Source: Synechococcus sp. PROS-7-1 (GTDB lineage: Bacteria > Cyanobacteriota > Cyanobacteriia > PCC-6307 > Cyanobiaceae). From it: a stretch of DNA of 64,000 nt. Location: positions 578,572-642,571 of the forward strand of contig NZ_CP047945.1 of the NCBI RefSeq assembly GCF_014279795.1. Reading direction: 5' to 3'. The notes beneath the pieces were generated by a model, which searched no databases, had not been told where the DNA came from, and worked only from the letters and a program-made list of their open reading frames with translations. The position numbers and the translations under genes are program-made. This document shows, piece after piece, positions 39,864 to 48,541 of this stretch (position 1 is its first letter; the number at the start of each line of letters is the position of its first letter).

Positions 39864-40876
39864 GCCAGCTGCTCCTGCTGCCGGCGCAGCAAGCTGAGGG
39901 CTTGATCTGGAGTGGGGGCTCGCATCAGTTGCTGGCGAAACTGGGAGGCTCCACTGAATCCTGTGCAGGTCCAGCTCATGTGTTTCCTGGCGATCAGCAG
40001 ACCGTGATCGCCGCGTTCGGCCACGAGGGCTTGGAGCTGATCTGCAGCGAGCATCAGTCGTTCACTCGCTCCGGGTGTGGGGGGGACCGGCAACCCTTTC
40101 AGTGCGGCGTCGATCTGACCGACCAGCCAGGGAGCACCCATGGTTCCCCGGCCGACCATCACACCATCAGCGCCGGTGACGCCAAGGCACTCCCGGGCAT
40201 CCTCTGGGCTGAACACATCGCCGTTGGCGATCACAGGAATCCTCAGGGTGCGTTTCACGGCTGCGATTGCCTCCCAGTCGGCGCGACCGCTGAACCGCTG
40301 TTCCCGGGTGCGGCCGTGCAGGGTGAGCAACTGAGCCCCGGCGGCTTCGAGCCTGCGGCACCAGGCCATGGCCGCGGCGTGGCTGTCTGCGCCCTGGGGA
40401 TCACTGCACCACCCAAGGCGGGTCTTCACGGTGACGGGGATGCCGACGGCGGCAACCACGGCCTCCACGATTGAGCAGGCCAGGTCGGGATCACGAATCA
40501 GGCCGCTGCCTCCGCCCTTTCGGGCGATCTTGCGCACCGGGCAGCCCATATTGATGTCGATCAGAAAAGCACCGGCAGCTTCAGCCCGCCGCGCTGCATC
40601 AGCCATCGACTCAGGCCTGTGGTCAAAGAGTTGCACGCCGATGGGCCCGGCTTCCTGCTGGAGTTCCTCCACCTTTCCGCGGCCATGGCCGAGCTCGAGG
40701 CTGGTGGCATTAACCATTTCGGTGAAGAGCAGTGCATCACGGCTCCAACGGCGCACCAGGGCCCGGAAAATTTTGTCGCTGACGCCTGCAAGCGGTGACT
40801 GCAGCACTCTGCTTGTGAGAACACGACACTGGCTACGGCCGCTCAGATGCAAATCCGAATGCAGGTTCGGGGGCAT
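39860..40876 (-). CDS. dusB: tRNA-dihydrouridine synthase (DusB-like)
   Basis: The 338-residue FMN enzyme shows LQSPLAGVSDKIFRALVRRW, the catalytic Cys in INMGCPVRKIARKGGGSGL, VTVKTRLGW and LLTLHGRTREQRFSGRADW, then the FMN-phosphate site VIANGDVFSPEDAREC and GVMVGRGTMGAPWLVG. It reduces uridine in tRNA D-loops. ATG 40876 matches the family N-terminus. Its stop overlaps the BcsA-like start (ATGA), so both are probably on one transcript. Confidence 0.92.
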   Translation of the reverse strand: MPPNLHSDLHLSGRSQCRVLTSRVLQSPLAGVSDKIFRALVRRWSRDALLFTEMVNATSLELGHGRGKVEELQQEAGPIGVQLFDHRPESMADAARRAEAAGAFLIDINMGCPVRKIARKGGGSGLIRDPDLACSIVEAVVAAVGIPVTVKTRLGWCSDPQGADSHAAAMAWCRRLEAAGAQLLTLHGRTREQRFSGRADWEAIAAVKRTLRIPVIANGDVFSPEDARECLGVTGADGVMVGRGTMGAPWLVGQIDAALKGLPVPPTPGASERLMLAADQLQALVAERGDHGLLIARKHMSWTCTGFSGASQFRQQLMRAPTPDQALSLLRRQQEQLA

Positions 40877-40927
40877 CGAACGTGACCTAATCCTTTTCAT
40901 TCTGGCCAATCAGCGCAGACGATTGGT

Positions 40928-41509
40928 TCAGGCAACCGACTCATCCAGCCCCAGCCGTTGACGGCTGCGACGCGCCTGGGACTCGATCGCATTGCGCAAC
41001 CAAGCTTGCGTCGACCAGTCCTCCTGCGTCGCCAGTCGTTCCACTTCCTGCATGAGGTCGAGGGGAAGCTGGAGGCTCACACTCTGGATGCTGTGAGGGC
41101 TAGCTGGGCCTCCTTTCGGAATTGCGTCCAGGTCGAGTACCTGCACTTTGAGCACCTGCAGTCGGCTGCCAGGACGGGGATGGCGCCGTCGCACCTGACG
41201 GATGGAGAGCCTCACCCTGCTTCCCATGCGAATGCGCTGAACGGCGCTGCGGCTCAGAGGGTGATCGCGGCGGTCGGAGAACACAGGCGCGCTGCTCCCG
41301 TTGGCGGCACTGAAGCTGAAGGTGACAAGCCCCTCCTCGTTCCAGGGCGTGCTGGCGACTTGCTCTGAATCACGCGCTGCCAGCAGGCGGGCGTGATCGC
41401 GCTTGGCCGCTTTCATCACCTCTCGGGGCAGGCGGAAGACCAGCCTCTGAAGATGCGCGGTCCCATGAAGGGTCGTGGAGTCCTCGAGGGAGGTGTCGAA
41501 CACATACAT
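40928..41509 (-). CDS. Conserved hypothetical protein with RHH-like C-terminus
   Basis: The 193-residue protein has a beta-rich N-terminal part (HLQRLVFRLPREVMKAAKRD; GLVTFSFSAANGS; SRVRLSIRQVRRRHPRPGS; LQVLKVQVLDLD). The C-terminal segment SVSLQLPLDLMQEVERLATQ, followed by a strongly helical stretch, matches the beta-alpha-alpha pattern of ribbon-helix-helix (CopG/Arc) proteins. DNA binding is therefore inferred, not shown. It lies 51 nt upstream of dusB. Confidence 0.7.
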   Translation of the reverse strand: MYVFDTSLEDSTTLHGTAHLQRLVFRLPREVMKAAKRDHARLLAARDSEQVASTPWNEEGLVTFSFSAANGSSAPVFSDRRDHPLSRSAVQRIRMGSRVRLSIRQVRRRHPRPGSRLQVLKVQVLDLDAIPKGGPASPHSIQSVSLQLPLDLMQEVERLATQEDWSTQAWLRNAIESQARRSRQRLGLDESVA

Positions 41510-41588
41510 CCCTCGAAGGTAATGGACTCTTTAAGGAGTCGCCAGGGTGATCGGCTCCAGTCTTTTTGGGGGTTTTAGGCTCAAAACC

Positions 41589-42053
41589 ATGGAGTCCCTG
41601 TCCTGGCCTTTGAGCCGACCGCTTCTGGATGCCGTGCTTGCGGATCGTCTCAGCGACCGATTGGTTGCTGAGCTGGTCTGGGAGCGTCTGGGCTATCGGC
41701 AGCAGTCAGGAGGTGGAGGTCCCTGGTTGGCCGGGCCTCAAACGCCTGAGGCCTGGCGCGATGCATTTCCCGAAGCTCCTGAGGTCGTGGCCACTCGGCC
41801 GGCGTCAGTGGCCTTGACCCGATCGATTCCGCGAGAACACAAGCAGCTGCTCAAGGAGCAGCTGCACTTCGCTGGCTATCGCATTGGTGAGCTCTACCCC
41901 CGCAGAACGCGACGAGCGACAGTCGTGAGTTGGTTGTTGGCCTGGCTCGCCGATCAGGGAGACGAGCTGACTTCGGCTGGTCCTCTTCCCGAACTGCGCG
42001 ATCCCCCGGAGAACCCCGTGCAGGGGCATCCGGGGGATGCCCCTGTTGGCTGA
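41589..42053 (+). CDS. DUF1823 family protein
   Basis: The 154-residue soluble protein matches cyanobacterial DUF1823 across its length: LVAELVWERLGYR, GPWLAGPQTPEAWRDAFPEA, ATRPASVALTRSIPREHKQL, GYRIGELYPRRTRRATVVSW and the C-terminal PVQGHPGDAPVG. The function is not known. ATG 41589 gives the family-standard MESLSW start; an in-frame upstream start at 41547 is less likely. A stable hairpin overlaps the last codons. Confidence 0.85.
   Translation: MESLSWPLSRPLLDAVLADRLSDRLVAELVWERLGYRQQSGGGGPWLAGPQTPEAWRDAFPEAPEVVATRPASVALTRSIPREHKQLLKEQLHFAGYRIGELYPRRTRRATVVSWLLAWLADQGDELTSAGPLPELRDPPENPVQGHPGDAPVG
42021..42045. repeat. 11-bp perfect inverted repeat at the DUF1823 gene end
   Basis: CAGGGGCATCC and GGATGCCCCTG flank a GGG loop just before the stop codon. 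It encodes part of the conserved QGHPGDAP tail. It may help end transcription between convergent genes, but no T-run follows. Confidence 0.7.
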
Positions 42054-42084
42054 TTGCCTTGTGGAATCCTCGGGATGAGTGGGC

Positions 42085-42468
42085 TCATCCCTGAATGATC
42101 ACCTTCGTCCCTTTGCGGGTGTTCTCAAAGAGCCATCGAGCCTGGGCCGTGGGCATGCGCACGCAGCCGTTGCTGCGGGGCACGCCAAAGGACTGGCCGG
42201 CATCCTCTTGCCAGGGGGCGCCATGCATGCAGATCAGTTCGTTGGCGGTGATGCACATGGCGTAGGGAACCCCTGGTGCCACGTAATTGCGCCCGCGCAT
42301 GGTGACGGAGCGGTATTTCGTGATCACCGAGGCGTGGCCAGTGGGCGTGGGTGTGGAGGCTTTCCCCGTGCTCACTGGGATCACCCGCACGATGTTGTCC
42401 TGCGTGTCCAGGACGGTGAGCTTCTGGTCGGAGAGGTCCACCACGAGGGTGGCGATGAGGTCCAGCAT
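42085..42468 (-). CDS. L,D-transpeptidase catalytic-domain protein (YkuD)
   Basis: The 127-residue protein is a single YkuD domain with the catalytic His82 in CMHGAPWQ and Cys102 in PRSNGCVRM. It begins LDLIATLVVDLSDQKLTVLD. Such enzymes cross-link peptidoglycan or attach lipoproteins in the periplasm, yet no signal peptide is visible from ATG 42468, nor from the in-frame ATG 42561 ([11 protein letters not shown]). The protein may be cytosolic, exported otherwise, or have a different start. Confidence 0.85.
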   Translation of the reverse strand: MLDLIATLVVDLSDQKLTVLDTQDNIVRVIPVSTGKASTPTPTGHASVITKYRSVTMRGRNYVAPGVPYAMCITANELICMHGAPWQEDAGQSFGVPRSNGCVRMPTAQARWLFENTRKGTKVIIQG

Positions 42469-42619
42469 GGTGGTGTGACAGCGGCGGCACTGCACCACCG
42501 CTAGCTGTCTTATTTGAGTCTCATTAGTCTTCCTTGGAAAGAATTCCCATTCCTCCGGCATCTGCGGGCTTCGTCAGGGTGCCTCTGTACTGTCAAGACA
42601 GTGTTTGCATCGGTCTGAC

Positions 42620-43987
42620 TTGGCGCGTCCCGTCGTCGCGATTATCGGGCGACCCAACGTTGGCAAGTCCACGCTGGTGAACCGTCTCTGCCACAGCAGA
42701 GAGGCGATCGTGCACGATCAGCCCGGCGTTACCCGTGACCGCACCTATCAGGACGGCTACTGGAGTGACAGGGAATTCAAGGTGGTTGACACCGGCGGGC
42801 TGGTCTTTGATGACGACAGTGAGTTCCTGCCTGAGATCCGCGAGCAAGCTGCTCTTGCTCTGGAGGAGGCCAGTGTTGCCCTGGTGATTGTTGATGGTCA
42901 GCAGGGGGTGACAGCCTCGGATGAGGCCATCGCCGAATTTCTGCGCGGCCAGCGTTGCCCTGCTCTGCTCGCCGTGAATAAGTGCGAGTCTCCGGAGCAG
43001 GGACTGGCGATGGCCGCTGAGTTCTGGAGCCTTGGCCTCGGAGAGCCCTACCCGATCTCTGCGATTCACGGCGCTGGGACCGCTGAGCTGCTGGATCAGG
43101 TCCTTTCCTACCTGCCACCGAAGTCCGAGGAGGGTGACAGCGAGGAGCCGATCCAGCTCGCCATCATCGGCCGCCCGAATGTGGGCAAGTCGAGCTTGCT
43201 GAATGCCATCTGTGGTGAGCAACGGGCGATCGTGAGCCCGATCCGCGGGACGACCCGCGACACCATCGATACCAGTCTGGTGCGCGAGAACAGGCCTTGG
43301 CGTCTGGTCGACACAGCAGGTATTCGTCGCCGTCGCAGCGTCAGTTACGGCCCTGAATTCTTTGGGATCAACCGCAGCTTCAAAGCGATCGAGCGCAGTG
43401 ATGTTTGCGTCCTTGTCATCGATGCTCTGGACGGCGTCACAGAGCAGGATCAACGGCTTGCTGGTCGTATCGAGGAAGACGGGCGTGCCTGTGTGGTGGT
43501 GGTGAACAAATGGGATGCCGTGGAGAAGGACAGTCACACCATGCCGGCCATGGAGAAGGAGCTCAGAGCCAAGCTCTACTTCTTGGATTGGGCTCCCATG
43601 CTGTTCACCTCAGCGCTGACAGGCCAACGAGTGGACAGCATCTTTGCGTTGGCTGCTCTGGCTGTGGAGCAGCACCGCCGAAGGGTCAGCACGTCTGTGG
43701 TGAATGAGGTGCTGAAAGAGGCCTTGAGCTGGCGCAGCCCTCCCACCACCCGGGGCGGGCGCCAGGGCCGCCTTTACTACGGCACTCAGGTCGCCAGCCG
43801 TCCCCCCAGCTTCACGTTGTTCGTGAACGAACCCAAGTTGTTTGGTGATACTTATCGCCGCTACGTGGAGCGACAAATTCGAGAGGGTCTCGGCTTTGAT
43901 GGCACCCCGCTGAAGCTGTTCTGGCGCGGCAAGCAGCAGCGCGATGCCGAACGTGACCTCGCCCGTCAGCAGAACCGCCAGGGCTGA
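42620..43987 (+). CDS. der: Ribosome-associated GTPase Der (EngA)
   Basis: The 455-residue protein has two complete G domains: [23 protein letters not shown], and [26 protein letters not shown], followed by the KH-like C-terminal domain ([15 protein letters not shown]). It is needed for 50S ribosome assembly. TTG 42620 gives [17 protein letters not shown], the usual start; TTG 42605 would add five residues. There is no clear ribosome-binding site for either. Confidence 0.97.
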   Translation: MARPVVAIIGRPNVGKSTLVNRLCHSREAIVHDQPGVTRDRTYQDGYWSDREFKVVDTGGLVFDDDSEFLPEIREQAALALEEASVALVIVDGQQGVTASDEAIAEFLRGQRCPALLAVNKCESPEQGLAMAAEFWSLGLGEPYPISAIHGAGTAELLDQVLSYLPPKSEEGDSEEPIQLAIIGRPNVGKSSLLNAICGEQRAIVSPIRGTTRDTIDTSLVRENRPWRLVDTAGIRRRRSVSYGPEFFGINRSFKAIERSDVCVLVIDALDGVTEQDQRLAGRIEEDGRACVVVVNKWDAVEKDSHTMPAMEKELRAKLYFLDWAPMLFTSALTGQRVDSIFALAALAVEQHRRRVSTSVVNEVLKEALSWRSPPTTRGGRQGRLYYGTQVASRPPSFTLFVNEPKLFGDTYRRYVERQIREGLGFDGTPLKLFWRGKQQRDAERDLARQQNRQG

Positions 43988-43992
43988 GGGGC

Positions 43993-44910
43993 ATGGACTG
44001 GCTGCGGCAGATACCGATTGGGCAATATGTGGATGGGCAGGAGGGATGGCTGCGTTGTCTTGATCCCAGGCTCAAATTTGCCTGGGTGCTGATGTTCCTG
44101 CTGACCCCTGTGCTCGCGGGGCCGATCTGGAGGGTCGGCCTGGTGATCGGGCTGCTTCTGGTCACTGGGTTGAGCGGTTTGCCGCCGAGACTGTGGTGGC
44201 GATCCCTGCTCTTCCTTTCAGCGCTGGGATGTGGCATCGGTTTGTTGGCCATGTTGCTGCCCACCGGAGACCCAGGGGCCTCGCTGAGTTTGCGCTCCGC
44301 CGGTGAGGTGCCCGGACTCCTGCTGCAGGCACCGTCATGGGAATTGCTGCGCCTTGGTCCCCTCCAGGTTGGACCGCTCCAGCTCGGTCCACTGGTGGTG
44401 GACCGGCGATCAGCCGAACTCGGCTTGAACAGCGCAACGCTGATTGTGACGGTGGTCCACAGCGTGAATCTCATGCTGCTCTCGACCCCGAGTGAAGATC
44501 TGATGTGGGCTCTGCGTTGGTGGCTGACTCCGCTCGCTTGGCTGGGGGTGCCGATGGACAGGCTCAGTTTTCAGCTCTTGCTCGCTCTGCGGTTTCTGCC
44601 ACTGGTTCAGGAGGAGTTGCAGAACTTGCTTCGCTCCCTGGCGAGCCGTGCTGTGAATCTCCGTCGTCTCGGCTTCAAGGCGTCTTTTGGTCTCGTGCTT
44701 GCCGTGGGGGAACGGCTGTTGGCCAACATCCTGCTGCGCGCCGAACAGGGCGCCGAGGCGCTTCTGGCACGTGGTGGCGTCTGGTTGCCGGCGGAGGCTT
44801 TTCGGCCGGTGTCCGTGTCCGCTGCCGCAGGCCAGCGCACTCTCAATTGGTTGTCTGCGGTGGCACTGCTTCTGGTGATCGGTCTGCGTGGCAGGTACGG
44901 TGCCCTTTAA
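43993..44910 (+). CDS. EcfT/CbiQ-family transporter transmembrane protein
   Basis: The 305-residue protein has about five to six hydrophobic helices: FAWVLMFLLTPVLA, VGLVIGLLLVTGL, LLFLSALGCGIGLLAMLLP, LTPLAWLGVPMD and ALLLVIGLRG. The conserved EcfT features DPRLKFAWVLMF and the Ala-Arg-Gly in GAEALLARGGVW are also present. EcfT couples ECF-type vitamin or metal uptake to ATPases. No ATPase or S-component is adjacent, so partners must be elsewhere. It lies between der (5 nt gap) and pipX (3 nt gap). Confidence 0.85.
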   Translation: MDWLRQIPIGQYVDGQEGWLRCLDPRLKFAWVLMFLLTPVLAGPIWRVGLVIGLLLVTGLSGLPPRLWWRSLLFLSALGCGIGLLAMLLPTGDPGASLSLRSAGEVPGLLLQAPSWELLRLGPLQVGPLQLGPLVVDRRSAELGLNSATLIVTVVHSVNLMLLSTPSEDLMWALRWWLTPLAWLGVPMDRLSFQLLLALRFLPLVQEELQNLLRSLASRAVNLRRLGFKASFGLVLAVGERLLANILLRAEQGAEALLARGGVWLPAEAFRPVSVSAAAGQRTLNWLSAVALLLVIGLRGRYGAL

Positions 44911-44913
44911 TCA

Positions 44914-45195
44914 ATGCAAGTGAGTCCGGTGAGCGCTGAGGGTTATCTGAATCACCCCACGTTCGGGATGCTCTACAGGGTGACCCCGGCCGGAGATGGC
45001 CGTGATGTCTATGCAACGCTCTACGCGCAGAGAATGTTTTTTCTGGTCACGTTGCAACCGCGAGGTGCTCAGTTTGAGGTGATCCCCTATCTGGATGCCC
45101 GTCATCATGCGGAACTGAATCTGGCAAGGCGCCGCCGGGAAGGGGCCGCAGACCTTGAAAGTTGGAAGCAATTGTTCGATCAGACCTTCATCTGA
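44914..45195 (+). CDS. pipX: PII-interacting protein PipX
   Basis: The 93-residue protein shows the PipX Tudor-like core GYLNHPTFGMLYRVTPAG, TLYAQRMFFLVTLQPRG and the C-terminal helices LNLARRRREGAADLES and WKQLFDQTF. PipX binds PII when nitrogen is plentiful and NtcA when it is scarce, acting as NtcA co-activator. It is followed 22 nt downstream by pipY, the conserved cyanobacterial pairing. Confidence 0.96.
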   Translation: MQVSPVSAEGYLNHPTFGMLYRVTPAGDGRDVYATLYAQRMFFLVTLQPRGAQFEVIPYLDARHHAELNLARRRREGAADLESWKQLFDQTFI

Positions 45196-45217
45196 ATCGC
45201 TTGAGGGGGCCGCACCG

Positions 45218-45868
45218 GTGACGTCCATCCAGAGCCGCTGGCAGCAGCTGTCGTCGGTGTTGCCAAGTGGGGTGAATCTCTTGGCCGTCAGCAAGGGGCA
45301 TCCGGCCGATGCGATTCGAGATCTGGTGGCATGCGGTCAGTTGGATTTCGGCGAAAGTCGTGTGCAGGAGGCTCTTCCAAAGCAAGAGGCTTTGCGTGAT
45401 CTTGCCCAGATTCGTTGGCACTTCATCGGTCGTCTCCAGGCCAACAAAGTGCGAGCCGTGGTGAAAGCCTTCAGCTGGATCCACTCCATCGATTCTCTTG
45501 CCCTGGCGCAGCGCACCTCGCGCATTGCCCTTGAAGAACAACAACTGCCCACTGCGCTTCTCCAGGTGAAGCTGCGGGACGATCCAGCCAAGGGGGGCTG
45601 GGAGATTGACGCCCTGAAGGATGCTTGGCCTGAGCTTCAGGCGCTGCAGGGCCTTCAGATCTCTGGGCTGATGACGATGGCCCCAATGGGAGTTGCGGCC
45701 GAAGACCGCAGTGCGCTGTTCAGAGAGTGCCGTGATCTGGCTGATCTCCTCGGCCTTCAGCATTGCTCGATGGGGATGAGTGGAGATTGGCGCGAGGCCG
45801 CCGCTGCAGGGGCGACCTGGGTGCGCCTGGGTTCTGTGCTGTTCGGTCCTCGTCAATCCCCAACATGA
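45218..45868 (+). CDS. pipY: PLP homeostasis protein PipY (YggS/COG0325)
   Basis: The 216-residue single-domain PLP-binding protein has the PLP-lysine motif [48 protein letters not shown] and the C-terminal [20 protein letters not shown]. It buffers pyridoxal phosphate and amino-keto acid pools. GTG 45218 has a GAGGGGG site about 8 nt upstream, which fixes the start; a longer frame would overlap pipX. Confidence 0.95.
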   Translation: MTSIQSRWQQLSSVLPSGVNLLAVSKGHPADAIRDLVACGQLDFGESRVQEALPKQEALRDLAQIRWHFIGRLQANKVRAVVKAFSWIHSIDSLALAQRTSRIALEEQQLPTALLQVKLRDDPAKGGWEIDALKDAWPELQALQGLQISGLMTMAPMGVAAEDRSALFRECRDLADLLGLQHCSMGMSGDWREAAAAGATWVRLGSVLFGPRQSPT

Positions 45869-45944
45869 CGCGTCAATCAATCTGGACACGCTTGCTCACA
45901 ACTCCATGGAGCGCTATTCAGGGTCAAGGTTCTGCAGTTTCCCG

Positions 45945-46517
45945 GTGTCGCTGATTTCTCGCCTTCGTGCTGTTGTCGCAGGAGATGACTATCTCGACGG
46001 CGATTACGACGACCTCGACTATGACGCGGGGGAGCACGAGGACAGCCCTCAGGCCATGGCGTCGGCATCCAGTGCCCTCGCTCCCCTGGATGCTGCCAAT
46101 CCTTTTGAAATGGACCAAGGATTCTCGGGTTCCAATGTGATCGGAATGCCCGGAATCAGCTCCAGTGCGGCTGAAGTCTCACTGATGGAGCCCAGAAGCT
46201 TCGATGAGATGCCCCGTGCGATTCAGGCCCTGCGTGAGCGCAAGACCGTGATTCTCAACCTCACGATGATGGAGCCTGATCAAGCCCAGCGTGCGGTGGA
46301 TTTCGTGGCAGGTGGCACCTTCGCTATTGATGGCCATCAGGAACGCGTCGGCGAGAGCATCTTTTTGTTCGCTCCCAGCTGTGTCACGGTGACCAATTCA
46401 GCCCATGAAGAGGCCAGCACACCCACCGTCGTAACGAAAGACGTTGAGCAGGCATCCGCAGAGGCCAGCGTTGCTCCTGCGCCTGCCTGGGCTGCTCCTG
46501 GTGCTGCGGCGCTCTGA
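45945..46517 (+). CDS. sepF: Cell division protein SepF (Cdv2)
   Basis: The 190-residue protein begins [19 protein letters not shown], a membrane-binding amphipathic helix, followed by an acidic linker ([14 protein letters not shown]). The SepF core is [40 protein letters not shown] and GESIFLFAP. It anchors FtsZ to the membrane; in cyanobacteria it replaces FtsA. GTG 45945 gives the family start; ATG 45906 would add 13 residues. Confidence 0.95.
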   Translation: MSLISRLRAVVAGDDYLDGDYDDLDYDAGEHEDSPQAMASASSALAPLDAANPFEMDQGFSGSNVIGMPGISSSAAEVSLMEPRSFDEMPRAIQALRERKTVILNLTMMEPDQAQRAVDFVAGGTFAIDGHQERVGESIFLFAPSCVTVTNSAHEEASTPTVVTKDVEQASAEASVAPAPAWAAPGAAAL

Positions 46518-46526
46518 TTCTGATCC

Positions 46527-47345
46527 GTGAGTTTTGCCGTTGGTGTGATCGGCATGGGGCGCATGGCTCAGGCCTTGGTGCGTCCCTTGGTTGAAAGTGG
46601 TGCCCTTCGGGGTTCTGATCTGATTGCAGTGGTTGGTCACGAGCGATCAGTGGCTCGCCTCAAACCTGAACTGCCTTCTGAAATCACAGTGATTTCCAGT
46701 GGTGATCCTCGTGTTCCTCAGGCATGGGAAACTCCTGTTCAGCTCCTGGCTGTCAAGCCGCAACAGCTCGATCAGGTCGCTGAATCTGCCGGCAACACTC
46801 CCCTAAGTGAGCCGCCGCTGCTGATTTCTGTGTTGGCCGGTGTCACTTTGGAACGGTTGCAGAGCACATTCCCAGGCAGGGTTTGCGTGCGCGCTGTTCC
46901 CAACACACCCTGTCTGGTGGCTGAAGGGTTGTGTGGGCTCGCCTGGGGGCGTGATGTGTCGCCAGAGCAAAAAGCCTGGGTGCGTGGGATTTTTGAGCCT
47001 GTCAGTGAAGTGCTCGAGTTGCCGGAATCGCAACTTGACGCCTTCCTCGCGCTCACGTCATCCGGACCGGCTTACGTGGCGTTGATCGCCGAAGCCTTGG
47101 CTGATGGAGCGGTTGCTGCAGGGCTGCCGCGGGATCAAGCGCATCGACTGGCGCAGCGCACGCTGGCCGGCACAGCTGCGCTGCTGGATCGGCAGAGCTT
47201 GCATCCAGCTCAGCTCAAAGACATGGTGGCGTCCCCAGGGGGCACGACGATCGCTGCGCTCCGCGTTTTGGAAAAGGCTGGATTGCGTTCAGCGTTGATC
47301 GAGGCCGTGATGGCGGCTACCGAGCGGGGACGCGCGCTTCGTTAA
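46527..47345 (+). CDS. proC: Pyrroline-5-carboxylate reductase ProC
   Basis: The 272-residue enzyme has the NAD(P)-binding FAVGVIGMGRMAQAL, LLAVKPQQLDQV, CVRAVPNTPCLV and the C-terminal active-site region SSGPAYVALIAEALADGAV...DMVASPGGTTIAALRVLE. It makes proline from pyrroline-5-carboxylate. GTG 46527 lies 9 nt after sepF, completing the pipX-pipY-sepF-proC unit. Confidence 0.97.
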   Translation: MSFAVGVIGMGRMAQALVRPLVESGALRGSDLIAVVGHERSVARLKPELPSEITVISSGDPRVPQAWETPVQLLAVKPQQLDQVAESAGNTPLSEPPLLISVLAGVTLERLQSTFPGRVCVRAVPNTPCLVAEGLCGLAWGRDVSPEQKAWVRGIFEPVSEVLELPESQLDAFLALTSSGPAYVALIAEALADGAVAAGLPRDQAHRLAQRTLAGTAALLDRQSLHPAQLKDMVASPGGTTIAALRVLEKAGLRSALIEAVMAATERGRALR

Positions 47346-48514
47346 GCGGCCATCGGTTCGTGCCGCATCACATCGGCATACAGACGCTCGAGGGCATCGA
47401 TGTTGCTCTTCATGGTGTAGCGCTCAAGAACGCGCTCTCGAGCTTGTCGGCCCAGTTCGCGGGTGAGCACGGGTTGATCTCTGAGCACGGGAAGCAGCGT
47501 TCGCAGCTGTGTGGTTACCCCCTGGGTGCTCAGCACAATGCCTGCTCCGCCAGCCAGGACCTCCCCGTCAGCACCGGCATCCGTGGCCACACAGGCGCAA
47601 CCACTGGCCATGGCTTCTAAAAGCGCGAGGGACAGGCCCTCAACCAGGGAGGGGAGCACAAACACCTCAGCTGATTGCAGCAAGGCCACTCGGGTTGCCA
47701 GATCAGCTTCGTAGCCCCACCAGAGCACGTCATTGCTGCTGTAGGTGTTCTGAAGGGTCGCGTGGAGGGGACCGTCACCAACGATGACCAGATGGCACCC
47801 TTCGGGTTTCACAAGCCTCCAGGCCCTCAGTAGGGCTTCCACGTTCTTCTCGGTGGCCACTCTCCCCATGTAGAGGAACATGCGCTTGTCGCCGATGCGT
47901 GCTCGCACGGACCGGAGCGGGCTGCCGACGGTGGTGAGGGTCGTATCGGCCGGTCGCCAGCAGTCAGGGTCAACCCCGTTGGGAATCACGGCGAGCCGTT
48001 CCTCGCGAACGCCCAGACGGGCCAGAACCTCGGCCTGTAGATCAGAAAACACAATGACCCTGTCGTACTTGGCCAGAGACGGGGCGTAGAGCTGATAGGT
48101 GAGTTGCTGGGTCCCAGCGGTGAGATTGCGCAGTCCGGCATCAAAGGGGGGGTGGAAGGTGGCCACCAGCGGAACCCCCAGTTGCTGGCAGAGGTCGGGG
48201 AGGCGGAAGTCGAGCGGCGACAACGTGAGGCTGGCGTGGACCAGATCGGGCTGAAGACGCTCCAAGGATTCCCTCAGCTCCCGTTGTGCCCCTGGTGAAG
48301 GAATCGTGTAAACCTGCGATTTCACCAAATACGGCAGGCTGACGTCTGGATCGTTGGCCAGTAACGACGTGTCGCTGCCGGGGGCCCCGGGGTTGGCGAA
48401 ATGGATAAAGCTGATCTGGTGACCACGCGCTCTCAGCGCTTCCGTGGTGCTGAGGCCGTAGGTGACGTTCCCGCAGAACGGAGATTTTTTGCCGAGCCAG
48501 GCGATATGCCTCAC
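47342..48514 (-). CDS. Group 1 glycosyltransferase (GT4)
   Basis: The 390-residue GT-B protein shows GLSTTEALRARGHQISF, VATFHPPFDAG, VIPNGVDPDCW, FLYMGRVATEKNVEALLRAW, LVIVGDGPL and the nucleotide-sugar-binding FVLPSLVEGLSLALLEAMASG. Sugar donor and acceptor are not identifiable. It converges with proC, overlapping by 4 nt, and is followed upstream by the MFS gene on the same strand. Confidence 0.9.
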   Translation of the reverse strand: MRHIAWLGKKSPFCGNVTYGLSTTEALRARGHQISFIHFANPGAPGSDTSLLANDPDVSLPYLVKSQVYTIPSPGAQRELRESLERLQPDLVHASLTLSPLDFRLPDLCQQLGVPLVATFHPPFDAGLRNLTAGTQQLTYQLYAPSLAKYDRVIVFSDLQAEVLARLGVREERLAVIPNGVDPDCWRPADTTLTTVGSPLRSVRARIGDKRMFLYMGRVATEKNVEALLRAWRLVKPEGCHLVIVGDGPLHATLQNTYSSNDVLWWGYEADLATRVALLQSAEVFVLPSLVEGLSLALLEAMASGCACVATDAGADGEVLAGGAGIVLSTQGVTTQLRTLLPVLRDQPVLTRELGRQARERVLERYTMKSNIDALERLYADVMRHEPMAA

Positions 48515-48541
48515 CGCACCGTTCCAGCGCTGGCTCTGAAG

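Noticed and set aside
42593-43537. 314-codon open frame antisense to der
   Set aside because: It mirrors the highly conserved GTPase on the plus strand, has no recognisable domain and reflects GC-rich third positions.
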